A DNA stretch of 64,000 nucleotides, taken from NCBI GenBank assembly GCA_965218775.1, contig CBDCLS010000006.1, positions 1,984,001-2,048,000 on the forward strand, in the 5' to 3' direction. The notes beneath the pieces were generated by a model that was not told the DNA's origin, did not search any database, and was given only the letters and a program-made list of their open reading frames with translations. Shown here piece by piece: positions 43,311-50,954 of the stretch. This stretch comes from CAUZIZ01 sp965218775 (GTDB lineage: Bacteria > Acidobacteriota > UBA6911 > RPQK01 > JAJDTT01). The translations under genes were made by a program, and so were the position numbers. Each line of letters begins with the position of its first letter. Position 1 is the first letter of the stretch.

Positions 43311-44237
43311 ATGCACTCGGAAATCGAACGGCTTACGCAGGATCTGAAACGCCATCAATATATCGCCGAGCGTCCTGTTGTCACCGCGATCCACCTGGCC
43401 TCGACGCTGGGTCGTCCCCTGCTCGTAGAAGGACCCAGTGGAGTGGGTAAGACCGAGGTCGCAAACGTGATGGCGCAGGTTCTGGGGGCCGAGCTGATTC
43501 GGCTCCAGTGCTACGAAGGAATAGATACGAATGCAGCGCTCTACGAGTGGAACTACCAGAAACAGCTGCTTCATATTCGACTCAGCGAGACCCGAGGAAC
43601 GACTGAGGAAGAGATCTTCGGTGAGTCCTATCTCCTGAAGCGTCCCCTGCTTCAGGCCATCACGCTGGACAAGTCCCCAGTCCTGCTGTTGGACGAGATC
43701 GATCGCAGCGACGAAGAGTTCGAGGCCTTCCTTCTGGAGCTCCTCTCGGATTGGCAGGTATCGATCCCGGAGTTGGGCACCGTTCGTGCCCGACAGAGAC
43801 CCTACACCGTTCTAACCAGCAACCGGACCCGGGAGCTCTCCGACGCCTTGAGACGGCGCTGTTTCTACCTCTGGATCGACTTTCCTTCGTTCGAAAAGGA
43901 GCTCGAGATCGTGCGAGCCAAGGTGCCGCAGGCGAGCGAAGCCCTCCGCTCTGAGATCGTCGCATTCGTGCAGATGCTTCGGCGCCTCTCTCTGGAAAAA
44001 CCTCCCGGCATTTCGGAGACACTGGACTGGGCTGCCGCCCTCGTGTACTTCGAGCGCGACCGGCTTTCGAGGGAACTGGTGGAGAGCACGCTGGGACTCA
44101 TTCTCAAGCACGTCGAGGACCAGAACAGAATGAAGAGCAGCTACCTCAAGGCCCTACTGCGTGGGCTCGAAAGCTTTCCCACTGCTGGACTGGAGCGAGC
44201 CTTTCAGCGGGTCGAGGCGGCGATTCAGGGGAGATGA
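43311..44237 (+). CDS. coxD: MoxR-type AAA+ ATPase (CoxD)
   Basis: 308 residues from ATG 43311; the longer frame runs into the inverted repeat. Walker A GPSGVGKTE (about 41-49), Walker B LLLDEID (about 124-130), sensor TSNRTRELSDALRRRC with arginine finger. CoxD-type ATPases work with CoxE to mature the metal centre of the hydroxylase. For form I CODH they build the Cu-S-Mo site; a copper-free form II enzyme would need them for sulfuration/insertion. Followed 6 bases later by coxE. Confidence 0.92.
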   Translation: MHSEIERLTQDLKRHQYIAERPVVTAIHLASTLGRPLLVEGPSGVGKTEVANVMAQVLGAELIRLQCYEGIDTNAALYEWNYQKQLLHIRLSETRGTTEEEIFGESYLLKRPLLQAITLDKSPVLLLDEIDRSDEEFEAFLLELLSDWQVSIPELGTVRARQRPYTVLTSNRTRELSDALRRRCFYLWIDFPSFEKELEIVRAKVPQASEALRSEIVAFVQMLRRLSLEKPPGISETLDWAAALVYFERDRLSRELVESTLGLILKHVEDQNRMKSSYLKALLRGLESFPTAGLERAFQRVEAAIQGR

Positions 44238-44243
44238 TCTCCC

Positions 44244-45389
44244 GTGCTAGATCCTTATTCCGGAACACTCGAAGAAATCCTACTGGGCTTCGCCCGGCTG
44301 CTCCGATCACAAGGCCTTATCCTGGGCCCGGGAGATGTGGCAGGCGGTATTGAAGCTCTCTCGGTCGTCGACCTCACCGACAGAGAAGACTTTCGGCTTG
44401 CTCTCCGATCTGCCTTCTCCAAGAGCCAACCGGGACAGGAGATCTTTGACCGGTGTTTTCAATGGTACTTCAGGGGTGGGCTGCTGGACTCCGGACCAGG
44501 CTCAGATCAATTCCAGGAACCTGTTTTCAGGGAGCCCCCGCCACAGTCGAAGCAAGGGCTGAGCCTTCTCTCCTGGAACCGGGGAAGGGATCCAGAAAGG
44601 GAGACCGGGCTGCTGTCCTACAGTCCACTCGAAGCCTTGCTGCAAAAGGACTTCGGAAGGCTTGACGAAGATGAGATGAGGCGCCTGGAGCCGGTGATCA
44701 GAGCCTTGATGCGTAGGCTTGCCACCCGCGTGTCCCGGCGTAGGATGCCGAACCGTCAGGGGCGGAAACCCGACCTGAGACGCAGCCTTCGAAGAAACCT
44801 CGGAAGTGGCGGAGAGTTGCTGGACCTGCTTTACAAGCGGCGCCGGCAGGAGAAGATCCGCCTGTTGCTGGTGCTGGATGTGAGCGGGTCGATGGAGCTC
44901 TACAGCCGCTTTCTCTTCCATTTCGCCTATCTATTTGCAACCTGCGAGATACGGGGAAGTGTAGAGACGTTTGCCTTCAGCACAGAACTCTACCGACTCA
45001 CCGGTGCTCTACGAAGCAGGGGCGTTCGCCAGGTCCTGAGAGAAGTTCAGCTATCGATGCCTGGACGTCATGCGGGCACGCGAATCGGCTTTTGTTTAAA
45101 GTCCCTACTCGACCGTCACAAGGAGTGCCTGGACCCGAAGACCGTTATCGTTATCCTCAGCGATGGGTGGGACACGGGCGAGCTGGATGTACTTCGGGAG
45201 GCGATGTCGGGGTTGAAGCGGAGTGCGGAGCGGATCCTTTGGCTCAATCCTCTCGCCGGCAGCCCTGGCTACGAGCCCACCGCATCGGGGATGAAGGCGG
45301 TCCTACCCTACCTGGACGTCTTTGCTCCCCTACATAACCTGGAAAGCCTGCAGGAGCTCGATCGCTATCTGGCGGTTAGGCAGCGATGA
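44244..45389 (+). CDS. coxE: VWA-domain protein CoxE
   Basis: 381 residues from GTG 44244. C-terminal von Willebrand A domain with the MIDAS motif DVSGSM (D212), a later Thr in GRHAGTRIG and Asp in LSDGWDTGE; the N-terminal half is the helical CoxE/YeaD-like region with a basic stretch (RRMPNRQGRKPDLRRSLRRN). Partner of the MoxR ATPase CoxD. Its stop overlaps the start of mocA by 4 bases. Confidence 0.92.
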   Translation: MLDPYSGTLEEILLGFARLLRSQGLILGPGDVAGGIEALSVVDLTDREDFRLALRSAFSKSQPGQEIFDRCFQWYFRGGLLDSGPGSDQFQEPVFREPPPQSKQGLSLLSWNRGRDPERETGLLSYSPLEALLQKDFGRLDEDEMRRLEPVIRALMRRLATRVSRRRMPNRQGRKPDLRRSLRRNLGSGGELLDLLYKRRRQEKIRLLLVLDVSGSMELYSRFLFHFAYLFATCEIRGSVETFAFSTELYRLTGALRSRGVRQVLREVQLSMPGRHAGTRIGFCLKSLLDRHKECLDPKTVIVILSDGWDTGELDVLREAMSGLKRSAERILWLNPLAGSPGYEPTASGMKAVLPYLDVFAPLHNLESLQELDRYLAVRQR

Positions 45390-45979
45390 TCGCCGCGCTG
45401 ATACCGGCTGGTGGGAAGAGCCGCCGCATGGGTTTCGCGAAGCTCCTGCTCGAGGTCAAAGGGAGGAGCTTGCTGGCGAACGCGGTGGAGGCTGCCGCAA
45501 GTACCAGCGAACTCGTTCTGGTAGTCGTGGGCGCCTATGCCGATGTCTACGCCCCGGTGGCCGAGGCCGCCGGGGCCGAAGTGGTCCTGAATCCCGATTG
45601 GAAAGAGGGCTTGGCGTCCTCGCTTCGGGCCGGGATCTCTGCCCTTCCGGTCGAGGTCGAAGCAGCCCTCATCGTACTCCCCGATCAGCCCTTCGTAGAC
45701 GCGGCCCATCTTGCGACCCTGGTTCGGGTCTTTCGTGATCGGAAGCATTCTTTGGTCCTGTCGCGCTATTGTGGGATTCTGGGTGCGCCCGGCGTGGTGG
45801 GCCGCGAGCTTTTTCCCCAAGTGCTCAAGCTGACGGGAGAATCAGGCGCGAAGACCCTTCTGGGAAGCGTTTCATCGGTTGGAGAAGTGATCCTGGAAAA
45901 GCCCTTCGATGTGGACACCGTGGAACAGGCCGAGCGGCTTCTAGCTGAGAGTTCGGATAGCCCGCGTGGAAGAAATTGA
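45386..45979 (+). CDS. mocA: Molybdenum cofactor cytidylyltransferase MocA-like
   Basis: 197 residues, ATGA overlap with coxE. Nucleotidyltransferase with the signature PAGGKSRRMGFAK (7-19), NPDWKEGLASSLRAG and LPDQPFVD; makes the cytosine dinucleotide form of molybdopterin that xanthine-oxidase-family enzymes such as CoxL require. Placement at the end of the cox cluster supports MCD rather than MGD. Complete. Confidence 0.9.
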   Translation: MIAALIPAGGKSRRMGFAKLLLEVKGRSLLANAVEAAASTSELVLVVVGAYADVYAPVAEAAGAEVVLNPDWKEGLASSLRAGISALPVEVEAALIVLPDQPFVDAAHLATLVRVFRDRKHSLVLSRYCGILGAPGVVGRELFPQVLKLTGESGAKTLLGSVSSVGEVILEKPFDVDTVEQAERLLAESSDSPRGRN

Positions 45980-45999
45980 TCTGCTGTAAAACGGTGGAA

Positions 46000-46255
46000 A
46001 AGGTCCCTTGCTTCGCATCACGAACATCGATAGCACCGTGTCCGTTGTAGGATGGGCACTCCTGCCCGTCGCGGAAAGGGGAATTCTGCTATTGCCCAGC
46101 TCTCTCCTGCCTTCGTCGTCCTCGACGGCCGGACCTTGGGCTCATATTGCAGACAAGTCAAGTCGTTCGCGGCACTGACGGACTTGGCTTCGTCATACTG
46201 ACAATCCATCCCTTCTGATCACTGCATCACTGTTCACTATTCAAGTTTCAGGTTA
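46000..46255 (-). repeat. Composite dispersed repeat, copy E (reverse)
   Basis: Read on the minus strand: heptamer-derived GAACAGTGATGCAGT, GTGCCGCGAACGACTTGACT, CTGCAATATGAGCCCAAGG, an extra GTCGAGGACGACGAAGGC, then AGGAGAGAGCTGGGCAATAGC. About 30 bases are inserted relative to copy F. No gene. Confidence 0.65.
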
Positions 46256-46261
46256 GTGGCC

Positions 46262-46407
46262 CCCCGGCTGCGCCGCCCCATTCGAGAACGAAACTTCGGG
46301 TCCGGCGTAGCGGTGGCCTCCAGGCCGCCGTCCGAGCCAAAGGCTCAGAAGAATAAGACTTCGGCCTGGAGGCCAAAGCTACGTTCGCCAATGAAGTTTC
46401 AGGTTAG
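46262..46407 (+). repeat. Palindromic module of the dispersed repeat, copy 3
   Basis: Near-duplicate of 35728-35868 with the same self-complementary CTCCAGGCC / GGCCTGGAG arms. It ends 10 bases from the stop codon of the minus-strand gene at 46417 and could act as a transcription-ending hairpin for it. Confidence 0.75.
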
Positions 46408-46416
46408 AAGACGGAT

Positions 46417-47568
46417 TCAGAACTGGGCGTTGTCCTTCTTGGACAACTGGAAGAGGGCTCTGACGATGGTGGGAGCCCCGATGCTGGGGCCGGTTGAAAT
46501 AAGACTGGCCGCTGCACCGACGTTGTCGGTTGTCAGGTTTTTATCCATTTGGTCAGACAGCAGAAGCTGCGTGTCTCCAACACCCCAAGTAAGCTGTAGA
46601 AAGTATTGGCCAGTCTCGGAAATTTCAAAAAGGACACCACTGACCGGCTGGATTGGCCCATCTTCAGTATCAACGCTCGTCTTTAGCCGGATGGTTCCCG
46701 TCAACAGAGGGCCGTTCTGTATCAGCCTTAAAGTACCGTCGAAATCGGCGATACCGAAGTTGAGGATGATGTCTCGCTCGATCACTCCGGGGAAAAGGCC
46801 TCCGCTCGACAGGAGCGGGGCGTTCTGATCGAGTGAAAGCCCGAAAAAGGGCTCGCTGGCATCGATCAGAAGAAATCCCCTCGACCCATTCGCATCTGGG
46901 AACAACTCATCCACGAAGAGCGCCCTTTGAGTCATCCTGTCGAAGCTCTCCTCCTTCGTCTCCACTTCCTGACCGGTTTCGTCGTGGCGGGAAATCGAGA
47001 GGGTGTTTGCGTGCAGGGAGGCGACGGCGAGTGCGGTCCGATTCCCGCCGGTGTTGTTGAACACCAAGTGCGCCTTGGACAACTCCTGGGCGGTCAGGGT
47101 GGCCACTTGAGCGAGCAAATCGTCTCCGCTGCGGAGACGGAAGGTGACCTGTCCGGTGACGGCACCGCTCTTGTCCCTGGATCTGTTCCGGCTTGCTCCG
47201 TCCGTTGTCTGATCTGCGGGGTTCTGCTGCGACACCACGACGAATCCGACCGTCAGAGTCTCGCTGTTCGAGCTAAGCACGTAGGTGGCTGGTGATCCGC
47301 TGGCAAGGGAGTAGGTGAACTCAGACATGGGGCCCGAGCCGTTGACCAGGACGGCTAGGGGCTGGCCGCTTTGATCGTAGATCTGGACATCTCCCTCCGA
47401 ATCATCGGCTCCCTGGGCCAGAAGATTGATCTCGGTTTCGCTGGTGACCCCAACCACGATCTGCGGGAATATCAAGCCCTGGGTGGGAACAATCCCTTTG
47501 AAGGTCTGTGCGAGCACGGCGGACCCCATCAGGCCCACCACTGCAATTAGAGTACTGGTTGATTTCAT
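46417..47568 (-). CDS. Secreted protein of unknown function
   Basis: 383 residues from ATG 47568 with a strong ribosome binding site (AGGAGGCAAGG). Signal peptide MKSTSTLIAVVGLMGSAVLAQ. The mature part is beta-rich, low in Cys, and alternates short hydrophobic strands with Gly/Asn/Ser turns, as in extracellular Ig-like or beta-sandwich proteins; a segment VYDQSGQPLAVLVNG-like and a later LLTGTIRLKTSVDTEDGPIQPVSG look strand-rich. I recognise no family. Monocistronic. Confidence 0.75.
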   Translation of the reverse strand: MKSTSTLIAVVGLMGSAVLAQTFKGIVPTQGLIFPQIVVGVTSETEINLLAQGADDSEGDVQIYDQSGQPLAVLVNGSGPMSEFTYSLASGSPATYVLSSNSETLTVGFVVVSQQNPADQTTDGASRNRSRDKSGAVTGQVTFRLRSGDDLLAQVATLTAQELSKAHLVFNNTGGNRTALAVASLHANTLSISRHDETGQEVETKEESFDRMTQRALFVDELFPDANGSRGFLLIDASEPFFGLSLDQNAPLLSSGGLFPGVIERDIILNFGIADFDGTLRLIQNGPLLTGTIRLKTSVDTEDGPIQPVSGVLFEISETGQYFLQLTWGVGDTQLLLSDQMDKNLTTDNVGAAASLISTGPSIGAPTIVRALFQLSKKDNAQF

Positions 47569-47740
47569 CCTTGCCTCCTAGCCAAACGGCCTGACTAATG
47601 ATCTGGGACATCTGGGACGAAAAACGGTGGCGGCGCTATCGTGATTCCATTCACCGATTGTCTCCAACGCCCGGTTAATTTGAACAAAGCGGGCCCGACA
47701 ATCTTGGGAGTGTCAGTTTCGAAAGGAATGTGGTGTAATC

Positions 47741-49402
47741 TCAGCTCCCGGCACCCGGGGGATCATCCCGCTCGATTCCGACGACCTCCAGGGTTGGGCC
47801 GTTCCTCAGGTAGATGCGTACCTCACTGCGCCAGTTCGGTTGGTCGGAGCATTCCGAGCGGACTTGAAGCAGCAGGAATTCTCCGGGGTCTTCCGGAATA
47901 GAAATGTTTTCAACGCCGGTGCGGGCCACGGATGATCCAAGGGGTGAGCTGGTTTCAGTTTGGTTGTCAAACTGACTCCACTGGTAGGAGTACTCGCAGC
48001 GCGCCGACAATCCTGCCTTCAAACCCAGGTTCGTGAACTCCAGGGTTTTCTCCTTCTCTCCATCGGCAACCGTGAAGCCGTCGATCGGATTGATCTGGCC
48101 CAGGTAGTAGCGGACGATCTTGTCTCGCCTTTCGATGAGCACTCGCGTGAGATAGTCCGCGGCTGCGGCTTCGTCGATCTTTCCGATTGCTACCATGGCG
48201 CGAATCGCTTCGTCACTGAAGCGCATCACGGTGCGGGTTGCCCAGAGAGCATCCTGGAGAGTCATCTTGTCGAAGGCAGGGTTGGGGTAGTCGGGCCTCC
48301 AGTGCTGAGGCTGAAAATAATCTGACTCGAATCTTCCGATGGACTTGTATTCCTGGAATTTGAGCTTGCGCCAGGGTCGATCCCAGATTCCCAGGGTTCC
48401 CGCGGCCTTGAGCGCGGGCTTGAACTCGATGTAGTACTCGTTTCCCACTCGACGCGCGTGGGGCTGATGGGCTCCGCTTCCGAACACGGTTCCGAAATCG
48501 ATCAGGTGATGCCTGACATAGCCCCTGCCTTCCGCGTCGGTGAAGTACATGTCCAGCGTGTTGACGCTATCGGAGTCGTTATGATTCATCCAGGCGGTGA
48601 AGATTTGAAGTGCTCTCAGCTCCCGCCGATCCTGGTGAGGAAAGATGTCATTGGGATCGTCGGAGCGGGTCCCCTGAAAGTCGTAGGGGCCGATCGGTTT
48701 CCCACTCAGAAACTTGCTGGCTACTACCTGGACGCTCCCATCGGTGCGAAAGGGCACATCGCGCAGCAGATCCTCCACATAACTCCGGGTCAAGCGCTCG
48801 ACATGGCCAGTTTCCCAAAGAACTTCAGCTTCGGGGTCGATCTCGTACTCGGTATTCCAGCGTACCAGGTAGTTCTGGGGAACGTGATAGCCGAAGGCAT
48901 AAAAGAACTTGGTGCCGATGATCTCGGTGGAAGTTGCCATCTGAGGCCACTGCACAGCGTCAAACTTGATGAAATACAGATCGCCACGGGCATCCTTGAT
49001 CAGGAGGCCGGGAGTCACACCCTCAGTCTTTGCCCCCACCACTAAAAAGGGCTTGGACAGGTCGGGACCGGTCCCCTGGTTCGGACCTCGCACCAGTTCG
49101 TCAATGGAAAGAACACGCCGGCTCATCCGATTCGCATACCAGGATGAATCGGGAACCTCCCCCAGCGTATTCAGATTCTGGGCTTGCTTCGAGCCCTCCA
49201 GCGGCTTTGTGAAGGTTTTCTGCAACAAATCGATGGTCTTGCTGAGAGGACGTTCGGTCGGCTTCGGGATCGAGAGTTCCTGATCGGGATCCTTCCACAA
49301 CGGATCGTCGGGAAGGAACTTCTGAGCCTTCCCAATCGTGGTGGCGCAGGCCACCAATGTGAGCAAGCAACAGGGAAGTAGTCTTGTCTTGTTTCGCCGC
49401 AT
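47741..49402 (-). CDS. Secreted protein with a kinase-like fold signature
   Basis: 553 residues from ATG 49402 (the frame extends 14 codons further). N-terminal signal with a possible lipobox Cys (LLTLVACATT). The central part has the order of a HipA/FAM20-like atypical kinase: GLLIKDARGDLYFIKFD (Lys146), Glu160 about 14 residues on, WMNHNDSDSVNTLD (about 272-284; candidate catalytic Asp276/278 and metal Asn281) and HHLIDFGTVFGSG (Asp302-Phe-Gly304). Function is inferred from this pattern only; it may be a kinase, AMPylase or inactive. A C-terminal ~130-residue Ig-like domain follows. It begins 10 bases after the Omp85-type gene and is cotranscribed with it. Confidence 0.7.
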   Translation of the reverse strand: MRRNKTRLLPCCLLTLVACATTIGKAQKFLPDDPLWKDPDQELSIPKPTERPLSKTIDLLQKTFTKPLEGSKQAQNLNTLGEVPDSSWYANRMSRRVLSIDELVRGPNQGTGPDLSKPFLVVGAKTEGVTPGLLIKDARGDLYFIKFDAVQWPQMATSTEIIGTKFFYAFGYHVPQNYLVRWNTEYEIDPEAEVLWETGHVERLTRSYVEDLLRDVPFRTDGSVQVVASKFLSGKPIGPYDFQGTRSDDPNDIFPHQDRRELRALQIFTAWMNHNDSDSVNTLDMYFTDAEGRGYVRHHLIDFGTVFGSGAHQPHARRVGNEYYIEFKPALKAAGTLGIWDRPWRKLKFQEYKSIGRFESDYFQPQHWRPDYPNPAFDKMTLQDALWATRTVMRFSDEAIRAMVAIGKIDEAAAADYLTRVLIERRDKIVRYYLGQINPIDGFTVADGEKEKTLEFTNLGLKAGLSARCEYSYQWSQFDNQTETSSPLGSSVARTGVENISIPEDPGEFLLLQVRSECSDQPNWRSEVRIYLRNGPTLEVVGIERDDPPGAGS

Positions 49403-49412
49403 GTGAGTTACC

Positions 49413-50753
49413 CTAGAACGAAGGTCCAGCCGAGATGTAGACAAAGGTGCCTTCTTGGCTGCGGCCGACTTCGAGCCGAAACACGACTCGCCGCATGCTC
49501 TTTCCGCGAATTCCCCCTCCGAAGCTGTGTTTGAGGTGCTCGAAGGTGAATCCGGATCGATCGGGGAAGACTTTGCCGGTGTCGTAGAATGCCGCCAGCT
49601 CGACTCCGGTAGTGGCCTCCCACCTATACTCGCCGGAGAAATAGAGGATGTTCTCGTCTCGAAAGCGAAAATTCCGATAGCCCCGCAGGGTGTCGTTCCC
49701 CCCCAGGGTGTCCATCAGATAGAAGGGAACCTGGTGCCCCCCCAAGGCGGAATCTCTCGAAGCGAAGAACCTAGCGGCGATGGATCTTTGTCTGGAGCCC
49801 AGTGGCAGGGTTCCCCGGGCATCTACCGAGAACCGGTTGAAAGCGTAACGATCCAGGTCGAGGTCATTATAGCGGCTGAAGTTGATTCCAAGCCCGGCTG
49901 CGGGAAGATTTGGATCGCCCTCCCAGACTAGGTAGAGACCGGAATTCAGATGGAGAAACTCGGGCTGAGCCTCCAATCCCGGGGCTTCGATCGGGTCAAA
50001 CTGATCTCCCAGATTGGCGAGAGCATCGTTCTCACCCTGAACGATATCGGTCGGAAGATAGCCCACCCGAAATCGCAGACCCAACCAACGGGTGGGCTGC
50101 AGTCCGGCAACGGCGTCGATGGATCCCTGTTCCAGACCATAGTCACTGCGGTCGCCTTCTTGGGAATCTGATCCCAGACCGAAGAATTCTTCTTTGGGAT
50201 GGTTCCGGTAACCGAGATCAGCGTACAGGAAGTTGCGGGGGCTTTTCGTGGTTCTCCGGTCGAACTCGAACGGTGCTCCCAGGAAACCGTGACCCGCGTG
50301 GAGGTCAGGTCCGGGCTCGTCGAACCAACCGAGACGAAAGTTGTAGGCCTGATAGCCCCTCAAGGAGTAGGCAGCGTCGGCACGCAGTCGAACTTGGCTC
50401 CCAGCCAACCTGGGTCTCTCGTACTGGACTGCGGGAGTGCCTCCCGAAACCGGGCTGATTTTTCCGAAACCGAAACGCCAATGACGTGCCTGAAACGTGA
50501 CGATCTGGTCGAATCCATCGTTCTCTACCGTGGTGAGAAGATCGATGATCTTACTTTTCTTTGCCGGTTTGACGGTAGAGAGCCTCTGTTTGCGCAGCTG
50601 CAGAAGCTGATCGGCCCGTGAAGGCTTTCCCTGGTAGGGGACTTGCTCCTGTGCCGAAGCCGTCTCTTCGGTTTTCTCTGGCGACGAGGCGACGGACAGA
50701 GTAACAAGGAGAATGCATTGAAGAGCAAAAACAGGTGCGGTCCTCGTGGGCAT
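49413..50753 (-). CDS. Short Omp85/BamA-type surface antigen barrel
   Basis: 446 residues from ATG 50753; the frame upstream is not protein-like. Signal peptide (VFALQCILLVTLSVASS). The C-terminal half is a D15/bacterial surface antigen barrel with the lock motif LRGYRNFRF near residue 355, strand alternation and a terminal Phe (AGPSF). The N-terminal ~80 residues are helical/charged; I see no POTRA repeats, so it is not a standard BamA or TamA and may be a dedicated translocator or lipase-type (PlpD-like) barrel. Directly followed by the kinase-like secreted protein, its likely partner or cargo. Confidence 0.82.
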   Translation of the reverse strand: MPTRTAPVFALQCILLVTLSVASSPEKTEETASAQEQVPYQGKPSRADQLLQLRKQRLSTVKPAKKSKIIDLLTTVENDGFDQIVTFQARHWRFGFGKISPVSGGTPAVQYERPRLAGSQVRLRADAAYSLRGYQAYNFRLGWFDEPGPDLHAGHGFLGAPFEFDRRTTKSPRNFLYADLGYRNHPKEEFFGLGSDSQEGDRSDYGLEQGSIDAVAGLQPTRWLGLRFRVGYLPTDIVQGENDALANLGDQFDPIEAPGLEAQPEFLHLNSGLYLVWEGDPNLPAAGLGINFSRYNDLDLDRYAFNRFSVDARGTLPLGSRQRSIAARFFASRDSALGGHQVPFYLMDTLGGNDTLRGYRNFRFRDENILYFSGEYRWEATTGVELAAFYDTGKVFPDRSGFTFEHLKHSFGGGIRGKSMRRVVFRLEVGRSQEGTFVYISAGPSF

Positions 50754-50914
50754 GTCCAGTTCTCCGGTCTCGATCTCTGCGCGGTCACTCGGAGTCTCTT
50801 GGAGGAGGAGCGTGACCCGATCCCGCGTGCCGCTCACACCCCAGTAGGAGCCAATGTCCATCGCGAGGACAGTGATATTTTACCACGGCGGGGATGGAGC
50901 CTAGAAGGCGAGCC

Positions 50915-50943
50915 TTGATAAAAAAACTCGCTTGAGTTTAGAT
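50915..50943 (+). promoter_or_regulatory. Weak promoter candidate for the symporter fusion
   Basis: TTGATA (50915-50920), 17 bases, TTAGAT (50938-50943, three of six). Transcript would begin close to the ATG at 50955. Confidence 0.3.
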
Positions 50944-50954
50944 GCTAGGCTTCT

